A DNA stretch of 64,000 bases. Origin: Limnomonas spitsbergensis. Lineage: Eukaryota > Chlorophyta > Chlorophyceae > Chlamydomonadales. How positions within the stretch are numbered: the stretch's first letter is position 1; the number at the start of each line of letters is the position of its first letter. Below, one piece after another: positions 27,201 through 42,000 of the stretch. Where the stretch lies: positions 2,976,001-3,040,000 of the forward strand of contig JAYJMM010000034.1 in assembly GCA_037349105.1 (NCBI GenBank), read 5' to 3'. The translations under genes and the position numbers were made by a program. The notes beneath the pieces are model-generated. The model searched no databases. It saw only the letters and a program-made list of their open reading frames with translations, and was not told where the DNA came from.

Positions 27201-30200
27201 GACACGCACCACATCCGCTGCTTGGTGTCCCCAGGTCGGGTGCAGTGCAGATATTCCATACTGGTCTCCTAGTTATGGAACTGAACACATCTAGGACCCG
27301 CAACACCCATCCTGACACGCACCACATCCGCTGCTTGGTGTCCCCAGGTCGGGTGCAGTGCAGATATACCATACTGGTCTCCTAGTTATGGAACTGAACA
27401 CATCTAGGACCCGCAACACCCATCCTGACACGCACCACATCCGCTGCTTGGTGTCCCCAGGTCGGGTGCAGTGCAGATATTCCATACTGGTCTCCTAGTT
27501 ATGGAACTGAACACATCTAGGACCCGCAACACCCATCCTGACACGCACCACATCCGCTGCTTGGTGTCCCCAGGTCGGGTGCAGTGCAGATATTCCATAC
27601 TGGTCTCCTAGTTATGGAACTGAACACATCTAGGACTCGCAACACCCATCCTGACACGCACCACATCCGCTGCTTGGTGTCCCCAGGTCGGGTGCAGTGC
27701 AGATATTCCATACTGGTCTCCTAGTTATGGAACTGAACACATCTAGGACCCGCAACACCCATCCTGACACGCACCACATCCGCTGCTTGGTGTCCCCAGG
27801 TCGGGTGCAGTGCAGATATTCCATACTGGTCTCCTAGTTATGGAACTGAACACATCTAGGACTCGCAACACCCATCCTGACACGCACCACATCCGCTGCT
27901 TGGTGTCCCCAGGTCCGGTGCAGTGCAGATATTCCATACTGGTCTCCTAGTTATGGAACTGAACACATCTAGGACCCGCAACACCCATCCTGACACGCAC
28001 CACATCCGCTGCTTGGTGTCCCCAGGTCGGGTGCAGTGCAGATATTCCATACTGGTCTCCTAGTTATGGAACTGAACACATCTAGGACCTCGCAACACCC
28101 ATCCTGACACGCACCACATCCGCTGCTTGGTGTCCCCAGGTCGGGTGCAGTGCAGATATTCCATACTGGTCTCCTAGTTATGGAACTGAACACATCTAGG
28201 ACCCGCAACACCCATCCTGACACGCACCACATCCGCTGCTTGGTGTCCCCAGGTCGGGTGCAGTGCAGATATTCCATACTGGTCTCCTAGTTATGGAACT
28301 GAACACATCTAGGACCCGCAACACCCATCCTGACACGCACCACATCCGCTGCTTGGTGTCCCCAGGTCGGGTGCAGTGCAGATATTCCATACTGGTCTCC
28401 TAGTTATGGAACTGAACACATCTAGGACCTCGCAACACCCATCCTGACACGCACCACATCCGCTGCTTGGTGTCCCCAGGTCCGGGTGCAGTGCAGATAT
28501 TCCATACTGGTCTCCTAGTTATGGAACTGAACACATCTAGGACCCGCAACACCCATCCTGACACGCACCACATCCGCTGCTTGGTGTCCCCAGGTCGGGT
28601 GCAGTGCAGATATTCCATACTGGTCTCCTAGTTATGGAACTGAACACATCTAGGACCCGCAACACCCATCCTGACACGCACCACATCCGCTGCTTGGTGT
28701 CCCCAGGTCGGGTGCAGTGCAGATATTCCATACTGGTCTCCTAGTTATGGAACTGAACACATCTAGGACCCGCAACACCCATCCTGACACGCACCACATC
28801 CGCTGCTTGGTGTCCCCAGGTCCGGGTGCAGTGCAGATATTCCATACTGGTCTCCTAGTTATGGAACTGAACACATCTAGGACTCGCAACACCCATCCTG
28901 ACACGCACCACATCCGCTGCTTGGTGTCCCCGGTCGGGTGCAGTGCAGATATTCCATACTGGTCTCCTAGTTATGGAACTGAACACATCTAGGACTCGCA
29001 ACACCCATCCTGACACGCACCACATCCGCTGCTTGGTGTCCCCAGGTCGGGTGCAGTGCAGATATTCCATACTGGTCTCCTAGTTATGGAACTGAACACA
29101 TCTAGGACCTCGCAACACCCATCCTGACACGCACCACATCCGCTGCTTGGTGTCCCCAGGTCGGGTGCAGTGCAGATATTCCATACTGGTCTCCTAGTTA
29201 TGGAACTGAACACATCTAGGACCCGCAACACCCATCCTGACACGCACCACATCCGCTGCTTGGTGTCCCCAGGTCGGGTGCAGTGCAGATATTCCATACT
29301 GGTCTCCTAGTTATGGAACTGAACACATCTAGGACCCGCAACACCCATCCTGACACGCACCACATCCGCTGCTTGGTGTCCCCAGGTCGGGTGCAGTGCA
29401 GATATTCCATACTGGTCTCCTAGTTATGGAACTGAACACATCTAGGACCCGCAACACCCATCCTGACACGCACCACATCCGCTGCTTGGTGTCCCCAGGT
29501 CGGGTGCAGTGCAGATATTCCATACTGGTCTCCTAGTTATGGAACTGAACACATCTAGGACTCGCAACACCCATCCTGACACGCACCACATCCGCTGCTT
29601 GGTGTCCCCAGGTCGGGTGCAGTGCAGATATTCCATACTGGTCTCCTAGTTATGGAACTGAACACATCTAGGACCCGCAACACCCATCCTGACACGCACC
29701 ACATCCGCTGCTTGGTGTCCCCAGGTCGGGTGCAGTGCAGATATTCCATACTGGTCTCCTAGTTATGGAACTGAACACATCTAGGACCCGCAACACCCAT
29801 CCTGACACGCACCACATCCGCTGCTTGGTGTCCCAGGTCGGGTGCAGTGCAGATATTCCATACTGGTCTCCTAGTTATGGAACTGAACACATCTAGGACT
29901 CGCAACACCCATCCTGACACGCACCACATCCGCTGCTTGGTGTCCCCAGGTCGGGTGCAGTGCAGATATTCCATACTGGTCTCCTAGTTATGGAACTGAA
30001 CACATCTAGGACCCGCAACACCCATCCTGACACGCACCACATCCGCTGCTTGGTGTCCCCAGGTCGGGTGCAGTGCAGATATTCCATACTGGTCTCCTAG
30101 TTATGGAACTGAACACATCTAGGACCCGCAACACCCATCCTGACACGCACCACATCCGCTGCTTGGTGTCCCCAGGTCGGGTGCAGTGCAGATATTCCAT

Positions 30201-33200
30201 ACTGGTCTCCTAGTTATGGAACTGAACACATCTAGGACCCGCAACACCCATCCTGACACGCACCACATCCGCTGCTTGGTGTCCCCAGGTCGGGTGCAGT
30301 GCAGATATTCCATACTGGTCTCCTAGTTATGGAACTGAACACATCTAGGACTCGCAACACCCATCCTGACACGCACCACATCCGCTGCTTGGTGTCCCCA
30401 GGTCGGGTGCAGTGCAGATATTCCATACTGGTCTCCTAGTTATGGAACTGAACACATCTAGGACCCGCAACACCCATCCTGACACGCACCACATCCGCTG
30501 CTTGGTGTCCCCAGGTCGGGTGCAGTGCAGATATTCCATACTGGTCTCCTAGTTATGGAACTGAACACATCTAGGACTCGCAACACCCATCCTGACACGC
30601 ACCACATCCGCTGCTTGGTGTCCCCAGGTCGGGTGCAGTGCAGATATTCCATACTGGTCTCCTAGTTATGGAACTGAACACATCTAGGACCCGCAACACC
30701 CATCCTGACACGCACCACATCCGCTGCTTGGTGTCCCCAGGTCCGGGTGCAGTGCAGATATTCCATACTGGTCTCCTAGTTATGGAACTGAACACATCTA
30801 GGACTCGCAACACCCATCCTGACACGCACCACATCCGCTGCTTGGTGTCCCCAGGTCGGGTGCAGTGCAGATATTCCATACTGGTCTCCTAGTTATGGAA
30901 CTGAACACATCTAGGACTCGCAACACCCATCCTGACACGCACCACATCCGCTGCTTGGTGTCCCCAGGTCGGGTGCAGTGCAGATATTCCATACTGGTCT
31001 CCTAGTTATGGAACTGAACACATCTAGGACCCGCAACACCCATCCTGACACGCACCACATCCGCTGCTTGGTGTCCCCAGGTCGGGTGCAGTGCAGATAT
31101 TCCATACTGGTCTCCTAGTTATGGAACTGAACACATCTAGGACCCGCAACACCCATCCTGACACGCACCACATCCGCTGCTTGGTGTCCCCAGGTCGGGT
31201 GCAGTGCAGATATTCCATACTGGTCTCCTAGTTATGGAACTGAACACATCTAGGACCCGCAACACCCATCCTGACACGCACCACATCCGCTGCTTGGTGT
31301 CCCCAGGTCGGGTGCAGTGCAGATATTCCATACTGGTCTCCTAGTTATGGAACTGAACACATCTAGGACTCGCAACACCCATCCTGACACGCACCACATC
31401 CGCTGCTTGGTGTCCCCAGGTCGGGTGCAGTGCAGATATTCCATACTGGTCTCCTAGTTATGGAACTGAACACATCTAGGACCCGCAACACCCATCCTGA
31501 CACGCACCACATCCGCTGCTTGGTGTCCCCAGGTCGGGTGCAGTGCAGATATTCCATACTGGTCTCCTAGTTATGGAACTGAACACATCTAGGACTCGCA
31601 ACACCCATCCTGACACGCACCACATCCGCTGCTTGGTGTCCCCAGGTCGGGTGCAGTGCAGATATTCCATACTGGTCTCCTAGTTATGGAACTGAACACA
31701 TCTAGGACCCGCAACACCCATCCTGACACGCACCACATCCGCTGCTTGGTGTCCCCAGGTCGGGTGCAGTGCAGATATTCCATACTGGTCTCCTAGTTAT
31801 GGAACTGAACACATCTAGGACCCGCAACACCCATCCTGACACGCACCACATCCGCTGCTTGGTGTCCCCAGGTCGGGTGCAGTGCAGATATTCCATACTG
31901 GTCTCCTAGTTATGGAACTGAACACATCTAGGACCCGCAACACCCATCCTGACACGCACCACATCCGCTGCTTGGTGTCCCCAGGTCGGGTGCAGTGCAG
32001 ATATTCCATACTGGTCTCCTAGTTATGGAACTGAACACATCTAGGACCTCGCAACACCCATCCTGACACGCACCACATCCGCTGCTTGGTGTCCCCAGGT
32101 CGGGTGCAGTGCAGATATTCCATACTGGTCTCCTAGTTATGGAACTGAACACATCTAGGACTCGCAACACCCATCCTGACACGCACCACATCCGCTGCTT
32201 GGTGTCCCCAGGTCGGGTGCAGTGCAGATATTCCATACTGGTCTCCTAGTTATGGAACTGAACACATCTAGGACCCGCAACACCCATCCTGACACGCACC
32301 ACATCCGCTGCTTGGTGTCCCCAGGTCGGGTGCAGTGCAGATATTCCATACTGGTCTCCTAGTTATGGAACTGAACACATCTAGGACCCGCAACACCCAT
32401 CCTGACACGCACCACATCCGCTGCTTGGTGTCCCCAGGTCGGGTGCAGTGCAGATATTCCATACTGGTCTCCTAGTTATGGAACTGAACACATCTAGGAC
32501 CCGCAACACCCATCCTGACACGCACCACATCCGCTGCTTGGTGTCCCCAGGTCGGGTGCAGTGCAGATATTCCATACTGGTCTCCTAGTTATGGAACTGA
32601 ACACATCTAGGACTCGCAACACCCATCCTGACACGCACCACATCCGCTGCTTGGTGTCCCCAGGGCGGGTGCAGTGCAGATATTCCATACTGGTCTCCTA
32701 GTTATGGAACTGAACACATCTAGGACCCGCAACACCCATCCTGACACGCACCACATCCGCTGCTTGGTGTCCCCAGGTCGGGTGCAGTGCAGATATTCCA
32801 TACTGGTCTCCTAGTTATGGAACTGAACACATCTAGGACTCGCAACACCCATCCTGACACGCACCACATCCGCTGCTTGGTGTCCCCAGGTCCGGGTGCA
32901 GTGCAGATATTCCATACTGGTCTCCTAGTTATGGAACTGAACACATCTAGGACCCGCAACACCCATCCTGACACGCACCACATCCGCTGCTTGGTGTCCC
33001 CAGGTCGGGTGCAGTGCAGATATTCCATACTGGTCTCCTAGTTATGGAACTGAACACATCTAGGACTCGCAACACCCATCCTGACACGCACCACATCCGC
33101 TGCTTGGTGTCCCCAGGTCGGGTGCAGTGCAGATATTCCATACTGGTCTCCTAGTTATGGAACTGAACACATCTAGGACCTCGCAACACCCATCCTGACA

Positions 33201-36003
33201 CGCACCACATCCGCTGCTTGGTGTCCCCAGGTCGGGTGCAGTGCAGATATTCCATACTGGTCTCCTAGTTATGGAACTGAACACATCTAGGACTCGCAAC
33301 ACCCATCCTGACACGCACCACATCCGCTGCTTGGTGTCCCCAGGTCGGGTGCAGTGCAGATATTCCATACTGGTCTCCTAGTTATGGAACTGAACACATC
33401 TAGGACCCGCAACACCCATCCTGACACGCACCACATCCGCTGCTTGGTGTCCCCAGGTCGGGTGCAGTGCAGATATTCCATACTGGTCTCCTAGTTATGG
33501 AACTGAACACATCTAGGACCTCGCAACACCCATCCTGACACGCACCACATCCGCTGCTTGGTGTCCCCAGGTCGGGTGCAGTGCAGATATTCCATACTGG
33601 TCTCCTAGTTATGGAACTGAACACATCTAGGACTCCGCAACACCATCCTGGACACGCACCACATCCGCTGCTTGGTGTCCCCAGGTCGGGTGCAGTGCAG
33701 ATATTTCCATACTGGTCTCCTAGTTATGGAACTGAACACATCTAGGACTCGCAACACCCATCCTGACACGCACCACATCCGCTGCTTGGTGTCCCCAGGT
33801 CGGGTGCAGTGCAGATATTCCATACTGGTCTCCTAGTTATGGAACTGAACAACATCTAGGACCCGCAACACCCATCCTGACACGCACCACATCCGCTGCT
33901 TGGTGTCCCCAGGTCGGGTGCAGTGCAGATATTCCATACTGGTCTCCTAGTTATGGAACTGAACACATCTAGGACCCGCAACACCCATCCTGACACGCAC
34001 CACATCCGCTGCTTGGTGTCCCCAGGTCGGGTGCAGTGCAGATATTCCATACTGGTCTCCTAGTTATGGAACTGAACACATCTAGGACTCGCAACACCCA
34101 TCCTGACACGCACCACATCCGCTGCTTGGTGTCCCCAGGTCGGGTGCAGTGCAGATATTCCATACTGGTCTCCTAGTTATGGAACTGAACACATCTAGGA
34201 CTCGCAACACCCATCCTGACACGCACCACATCCGCTGCTTGGTGTCCCCAGGTCGGGTGCAGTGCAGATATTCCATACTGGTCTCCTAGTTATGGAACTG
34301 AACACATCTAGGACTCGCAACACCCATCCTGACACGCACCACATCCGCTGCTTGGTGTCCCCAGGTCGGGTGCAGTGCAGATATTCCATACTGGTCTCCT
34401 AGTTATGGAACTGAACACATCTAGGACCCGCAACACCCATCCTGACACGCACCACATCCGCGGCTTGGTGTCCCCGGGCCGGGTGCAGTGCAGATATTCC
34501 ATACTGGTCTCCTAGTTATGGAACTGAACACATCTAGGACCCGCAACACCCATCCTGACACGCACCACATCCGCTGCTTGGTGTCCCCAGGTCGGGTGCA
34601 GTGCAGATATTCCATACTGGTCTCCTAGTTATGGAACTGAACACATCTAGGACCCGCAACACCCATCCTGACACGCACCACATCCGCGGCTTGGTGTCCC
34701 CGGGGCCTGGGTGCAGTGCAGATATTCCATACTGAGTCTCCTAGTTATGGAACTGAACACATCTAGGACCGCAACACCCATCCTGACACGCACCACATCC
34801 GCTGCTTGGTGTCCCCAGGTCGGGTGCCAGTGCAGATATTCCATACTGGTCTCCTAGTTATGGAACTGAACACATCTAGGACCCGCAAACACCCATCCTG
34901 ACACGCACCACATCCGCTGCTTGGTGTCCCCAGGTCGGGTGCAGTGCAGATATTCCATACTGGTCTCCTAGTTATGGAACTGAACACATCTAGGACTCGC
35001 AACACCATCCTGACACGCACCACATCCGCTGCTTGGTGTCTCCGGGGCCGGGTGCAGTGCAGATATTCCATACTGGTCTCCTAGTTATGGAACTGAACAC
35101 ATCTAGGACTCGCAACACCCATCCTGACACGCACCACATCCGCTGCTTGGTGTCCCCAGGTCGGGTGCAGTGCAGATATTCCATACTGGTCTCCTAGTTA
35201 TGGAACTGAACACATCTAGGACCCGCAACACCCATCCTGACACGCACCACATCCGCTGCTTGGTGTCCCCAGGTCGGGTGCAGTGCAGATATTCCATACT
35301 GGTCTCCTAGTTATGGAACTGAACACATCTAGGACCCGCAACACCCATCCTGACACGCACCACATCCGCTGCTTGGTGTCCCCAGGTCGGGTGCAGTGCA
35401 GATATTCCATACTGGTCTCCTAGTTATGGAACTGAACACATCTAGGACCCGCAACACCCATCCTGACACGCACCACATCCGCTGCTTGGTGTCCCCAGGT
35501 CGGGTGCGGTACACGGAATCCATGTTGGCAGCTCCACCCTTAGCAATGCGCGGGCCTTCAAGCGTCGCGGCAAGGTTGAGCTGGTTGCCATCCCGGTACA
35601 GCTTCTGAGACAATCTGTGGGTGTCAGGTCAGGTGTGAAAGGAGTGGCAGGTTTGAGACCAAGGGGTGTGAGAGAAACTGGATTCAACACACACACACAA
35701 GTGTTTCTGATTTCAAAACGTACACTCCCTCTTTTATAAGCCAATGGCGTGAAAAAGAGTGGACGTGGACCCTTGCCCATGGCGAGCCTACCTATTGTGG
35801 CGACAGTCATACGAGTTTGTTATTGCCCATCCGACTGACATTCGACCCGCCCTACTGGTTGCCAATGGCTACCACTCGCCCAATACAGAACCATGCACAT
35901 TAAAAAGCACCGCTCATCGCCACATACCAGCAGTGTCAACATCCACATCATCCGCATCATGCCAGGAGCAGCCGCATCCCTATCTGATATTCTGATCCAG
36001 CAT

Positions 36004-36063
<60 letters not shown>

Positions 36064-39000
36064 CCCAGACCCCCCCCACACACACTCACACAAACAACAA
36101 ACACGCCCCCCCACACCCCACCCCCACACACACACCAGTTCGTCCCCCTTATGCGACACACGAGCAACACCAGCATCACCAGCACTATCCTCGACACCAG
36201 CATCAGCACCAGCAGCATCCGATCCCCACCTGATCCCAACTGCTAAAAGTCCATGAGCTGATTTCCCCAGGTAGGCCACAACCACCACCAGGTGCACGTA
36301 TGCAATATGATCAGCAGCAGCAGCAAAAGAAGAAGAATCATCATCAGCAGCATCTTCAGCATCATCAGCAGCATCATCAGCAGCATCATCAGCAGCATCA
36401 TCAGCAGCAGCATCATCAGCAGCATCATCATCAGCAGCATCATCATCAGCAGCATCAGTATGGACAGTATTCAGCCCCCACCTGGTCCCCACTGCCGATG
36501 GCTCCGAAGCCGTCTTCCCCAGGTAGGCCTTGACCACCATGAGGCGCCCGTACGCAATGTCCGGCCCGGCAGGGAGCCCCCCCTTGCAGCTGGCACCCGC
36601 GGCCTTCTGCCCCGCGCCGCTGCCTCCTCCTCCCGCACCTGTGCTGTTGAACGCACGTTGCTCTAGGGCGGCCTGCAGGCGCAGGCTCTCTGCCATGCAC
36701 ACGTTGTTGCTGGTCACCACTGCAGCATCCAAACCCTGTGATGCACGGGAGGAGGGTGGGTGGAAGGAGAGGGGGGGGGGGGGGTGAGGGAGGGACAGGG
36801 GAGGATGGGAGAGGAGAGGGAGAGGAGAGGGAGGGTGGAGGGGCGGGGGAGGGGGGGGGAGGGAGAGGGAGGGAGAGGGGAGGGGGGAAGAGGGGATGGG
36901 GGGGGAGAGGGGGGGGGGGGGGGGAGGGAAAGGGAGAGGGGAGGGGGGAAGAGGGGAAGGGGGGGGAGAGGGGGGGGGGAGGGGGAGAGAAAGGGAGAGG
37001 GGAGGGGGGAAGAGGGGAAGGGGGGGGAGAGGGAGGGGAGGGAGAGGGAGGGAGAGGATGAATTATGCAATTGGTCATGGACATGTTGTTGAGACTACTG
37101 ACCACTGCAGCAACCCATCCCTGTGATACACATAGCCGGGATGCGAGGAGGAGGAGGGAGAGAAGCGGGGAATAAAAGCACAAGCAATCGGTCAAAGGCC
37201 CCTGGCCCTCATGGGTGGCCATGGGTGGCAGGCGTTTGTGAATGAAGGCACAAGCAATCGGTCAAGGCCTCTGGCTCTCAAGTGTCCCTCGCACCATGGC
37301 TCTGACTCCTCTGAGTCATACTGGCCCACCAGAGCCCCTCCAATTTGTTGAAGGTTTAGGGTATACAGGGTGTTTAGGTTGTATTGCACCTCAGTCCCTC
37401 CAGCTCCCTCCTACTCACCATGGACCCTAGCTCTGCTGGCCCTCATGGGTCTCTCACACTCTGGAGGCTTCAGGGTTCAGGGTTCAGGGTTCAGGGTTGA
37501 GGCCCTCCTGCTTACCATGGAACCTAGCTCTGCTGGCCCTCATGGGTCTCTCACACCCTGGAGGCTTCAGGGTTCAGGGTTCAGGGTTCAGGGTTGAGGC
37601 CCTCCTGCTTACCATGGAACCTAGCTCTGCTGGCCCTCATGGGTCTCTCACACCCTGGAGGCTTCAGGGTTCAGGGTTCAGGGTTCAAGGTTGAGGCCCT
37701 CCTGCTTACCATGGAACCTAGCTCTGCTGGCCCTCATGGGTCTCTCACACCCTGGAGGCTTCAGGGTTCAAGGTTGAGGCCCTCCTGCTAACCATGGAAC
37801 CTAGCTCTGCTGGCCCTCATGGGTCTCTCACACCCTGGAGGCTTCAGGGTTCAAGGTTGAGGCCCTCCTGCTTACCATGGAACCTAGCTCTGCTGGCCCT
37901 CATGGGTCTCTCACACCCTGGAGGCTTCAGGGTTCAGGGTTCAGGGTTCAGGCCCTCCTGCTTACCATGGACCCTCCTCTGCTGGCGGCTGGAAGCCACA
38001 TTCTAGTTTAAATTGAGGTTCAAGGTTTAGGGCTCATGCCCTCCTGCTCACCATGGCCCCTAGCTCTGCTGGCGGGCGGAAGCCGCATTCAATGGCCGAG
38101 TCGATCTCTCCGGGCAGTGCCGGATGCTCGCCCACAAACAGGTACTCCAGCGAGCGCTTGTAGGACGAGTCGGAGAGGTCGATCAGCTGAGAGGGGATGG
38201 CGGGTACGGGGGCAGGGTGGGGAGGAGGATTCGAATTTGAATGGCGGATGAACAGGGGGCTTCGAATTCGAATTGGGATGGGATGGGCGCTATATTTGCC
38301 GGCAGGCAGACAGCCGGCCAGCCAGCCAGCCAGGGCGAACGCATAGGTATCCCCCGAGGAAAAGCTCTCCTGGGCAGCAAATTTTGAAGCCTGGTTGACG
38401 TCATTAAAGGTTCACGGCCTGGCTTGCACCCACCAAATAGTTGTTTTGGCCATGAAGGACTAGGCCACGCAGCCCCGATGTTAATTAGTGAAATCGGTTC
38501 TACGGCAAGCGCGTGCCCAAGGATGGAAGCTGGCCCGTCTCTTTTATAAGATCTGTACGGAGTTATCAACATTTTATATTCATATTATCGTACAGAAATC
38601 GGTAGTACCGATACAATACATACAAACCGGTATTCTAATTATATAGACCGGTATGCATTTTTTCACCCGGCGCATGCCCCAGTGCCGCGCACCTGAGCCA
38701 GCTTCTTCTCAAATCGGTTCCGTAGCCAGCGGTTGTGGACCCTGCAGGCCCACGGAGGAGGGAGGGAAGATGAGGGCGGGTGAGGAGCGAGACGGGAGGG
38801 GGGAGGGGTGGGGGGGTGTGGCAGCAAAAGGAGGATGGAGCAGGGTGAGGAGAGAGGAGCGAGGGGGGCGCACATGAGCAGCGGAGTGGTGGGTGCGGCA
38901 AAAAGAGGATGGAGGAGGGTGAGGAGAGAGGGGGGTGGGGATGGGGGGCGCAGATGAGCAGGGGAGTGGTGGGTGTGGCAAAAGGAGTTAGAGGCGGGTC

Positions 39001-42000
39001 TGTCATGCGCCTGCCTAACATAGTAAGTACACCTCATACCGCGCAGCAACTCTGCGCCCTCCCCCCAAATAATTGTAGGCGCGTCAAGTCCAATGCGAAT
39101 GACGACATGGGTGTTTCAATGGATCGTCTCATTTGTATGTGAAGTTTGTGAAGGTTTGTGTAGGTTTTTACAGTCCATCAGAGCATCACAATTGAGTGTG
39201 TGAGTGGTCTCACATGGTAGAGTGAGTGGTCACACATGGTAGAGTGGGTGTAGAGCACTCAAGACCACTTTCCAGGGGGAAGCTGCCGGGCAGCCACCAC
39301 TGGGCCAAAATTAGGACCCTACCGTGACCAGCCTGAGCCCGGCTCCCAATAGGACATGCTGCGCCAGGATCCCTGGTATGCATTTCGTGAGTAGCTGAAC
39401 TGTAGCTGACTGGTGGTGGCATTGTAGCTGAATGGTAGCTGAATTTGCTCGCCTGCCTGTTGATGACAAAGCTTGTCATGTCCAGGGCCTCACACTCTGG
39501 CGAAACGCTTAAGTTGTGGCTAAATTGTAGCTGCACTTGTGCTCGAGCTGTACCTGAGCGGTACCTGAATCGTGGCTGAATTGTAGCTAAATTGTAGTCG
39601 GTTAGTGGTTATCTTGTGGCTGAATTTTACCTGACTTGTAGCAGAACTGCAGCTGAATTAAGCTTGATTGTCCTCCCCGGGTCACACTGGTGATCATGCT
39701 GCCTTTAATGCCTAAGGCGTCATACTCCAGTGAGATGCCAAATAGTAGCTGGGCGGTAGCTGGACTGTAGCTGAATTGTGGCTGAATTGTAGCAGAAATG
39801 TAGCTGAATGGTGGCTAAATTGTCCTCCCCGGGTCACACTGGTGATCATGCTGCCGTTAATGCCCAAGGCGTCATATTCCAGTGAGATGCCAAATAGTAG
39901 CTGGGCGGTAGCTGGACTGTAGCTGAATTGTGGCTGAATTGTAGCAGAAATGTAGCTGAATGGTGGCTAAATTGTCCTCCACGGGTCACACTGGTGATCA
40001 TGCTGCCGTTAATGCCCAAGGCGTCATATTCCAGTGAGATGCCAAATAGTAGCTGGGTGGTAGCTGGACTGTAGCTGAATTGTGGCTGAATTGTAGCAGA
40101 AATGTAGCTGAATGGTGGCTAAATTGTCCTCCACGGGTCACACTGGTGATCATGCTGCCGTTAATGCCCAAGGCGTCATATTCCAGTGAGATGCCAAATA
40201 GAAGCTGGGCGGTAGCTGGACTGTAGCTGAATTGTGGCTGAATTGTAGCAGAACTGTAGCTGAATGGTGGCTAAATTGTCCTCCACGGGTCACACTGGTG
40301 ATCATGCTGCCGTTAATGCCCAAGGCGTCATATTCCAGTGAGATGCCAAATAGTAGCTGGGCGGTAGCTGGACTGTAGCTGAATTGTGGCTGAATTGTAG
40401 CAGAACTGTAGCTGAATGGTGGCTAAAGTGTCCACCACGGGTCACACTGGTGATCATGCTGGCGTTAATGCCCACGGCCTCATACTCCAGTGAGATGCCA
40501 AATAGTAGCTGGCGGTCACTGAAATGTAGCTGGATTTTAGTTTCGTCCTAGCTGGATTGTAGCTGAATGGTGGCTGAATTGTCCTCACCGGGTCACACTG
40601 GTGATCATGATGCCGGTGATGCCCAAAGCCTCATACTCCGGCGAGATGTTGAAGCGGCTGTTGATCAGGTCCACACAGGAGGAGTACCAAATGTCAGACG
40701 GACGCCCCTCCTCCAGCCGGATGTTGCCTGAAGGTGGAAGCAGGAGGAGGACCGAATAATTGATATGACCCAATGTCAGAAGGGGACGCCCCTCCTCCAG
40801 TCGTGGATGTTGCCTAATAAATGGAGCAGGAGGAGGATCGAACAATTGATATAAGCCAATGCCAGACGGGGACGCCCTTCCTCCAGCCGCTGGTGTTGCC
40901 TGAGGGAGGGCGCAGGGGTGTGTGCGAACGGGACGGCGCGCGGTCAACGCCTCATCACCAAAAAAAGAGACATAAGGGTGTGAAACAGTGCTGGCAGGTG
41001 TTCTAGTGCGCCTCAGCCCATGCTGCACAGTTTCCTTAGGCCTCACGCCTCCGTGGGGTGCAGTGTTCCTTCTTCTTTCCCTTTATGTGCGCACCAGACT
41101 GCATTTGGGGGCCGCTGGGCGGCCCCACCGGGCCTGTTTGGATGAAACCATGACTGGCCTACGGCCAGTGGGCCAGTCTGCTAGTCTAGCTTCACCAAGC
41201 CCTCAGTTCGTAAGCCCTGATGTACCTGAATTGTAGCTGAAGCACCTTGACAACAATTAGTGGCGATTGAACAATTTCTCTTTTTGCATCTTACTGAACC
41301 GCCCCAAGCGGGTTTTGTGGGGTCCCTTTCTTTTTGAGTATGCAGGATACTTAAATCAGATCAGCAAGGGTACAAGAGTGCATTGCGTTGAGGGAGGGGT
41401 GTGGAGGGAGGGGTGTTGAAGAGGAGTGTGGAGATGAAGTGTGGAGGGAGGGGTATGGAAGGGGTGTGTGGAGGGACCGGTGTGGAGGGAGGGGTGTGGA
41501 GGGGGAGTGTGGAAGGAAGGGTGTGGAGGGGAGTGTGGACAGAAGGGTGTGGAGGGGTAATGTGGAAGGGGAGTGTGGGGGGGGAATGTGGAAGGGGAGT
41601 GTGGAGAGGGGAGTGTGGAGAGGAGAGTGTGGAGAGGGGGTGCGGAGAGGGAGTATGGAGAGGAGAGTGTGGAGAGGGGGTGCGGAGAGTGAGTGTGGAG
41701 GGGGAGTGTGGAAGATAGGTTGTGGAGGGGGAGCGTGGAGAAAGAGTGTGGAGAGGCGTGACCCGTTAAGGGAGCAGGGTTGCTCGCAGGCCATGTCCAC
41801 TCACCTGCCATGTCCACTCACCTGTCATGTCCACTCACTGGCCATGTCCACTCACTGGCCATGTCCACTCATCTGCCATGTCCACTCACCTGCCATGTCC
41901 ACTCACCTGCCATGACCACTCACCTGCCATGTCCACTCTCTGGCCATGTCCAACCACCTGCCATGTCCACTCACTGGCCATGTCCACTCACTGGACATGT

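Noticed and set aside
24569..35410. Dozens of near-identical 64-residue minus-strand frames
   Set aside because: They repeat every 113 bp because the satellite does. Only the piece ending DTKQRM next to 35474 is coding, as exon 13.
24540..35515. CRISPR-like array
   Set aside because: Whole 113-bp units are repeated with no unique spacers, and the context is a eukaryotic intron.
36243..36732. Minus-strand frame with long Ala/Asp runs as an extension of exon 12
   Set aside because: The runs come from an intronic CAGCATCAT tract between the true donor and a copy of the exon tail; homology ends at the donor.
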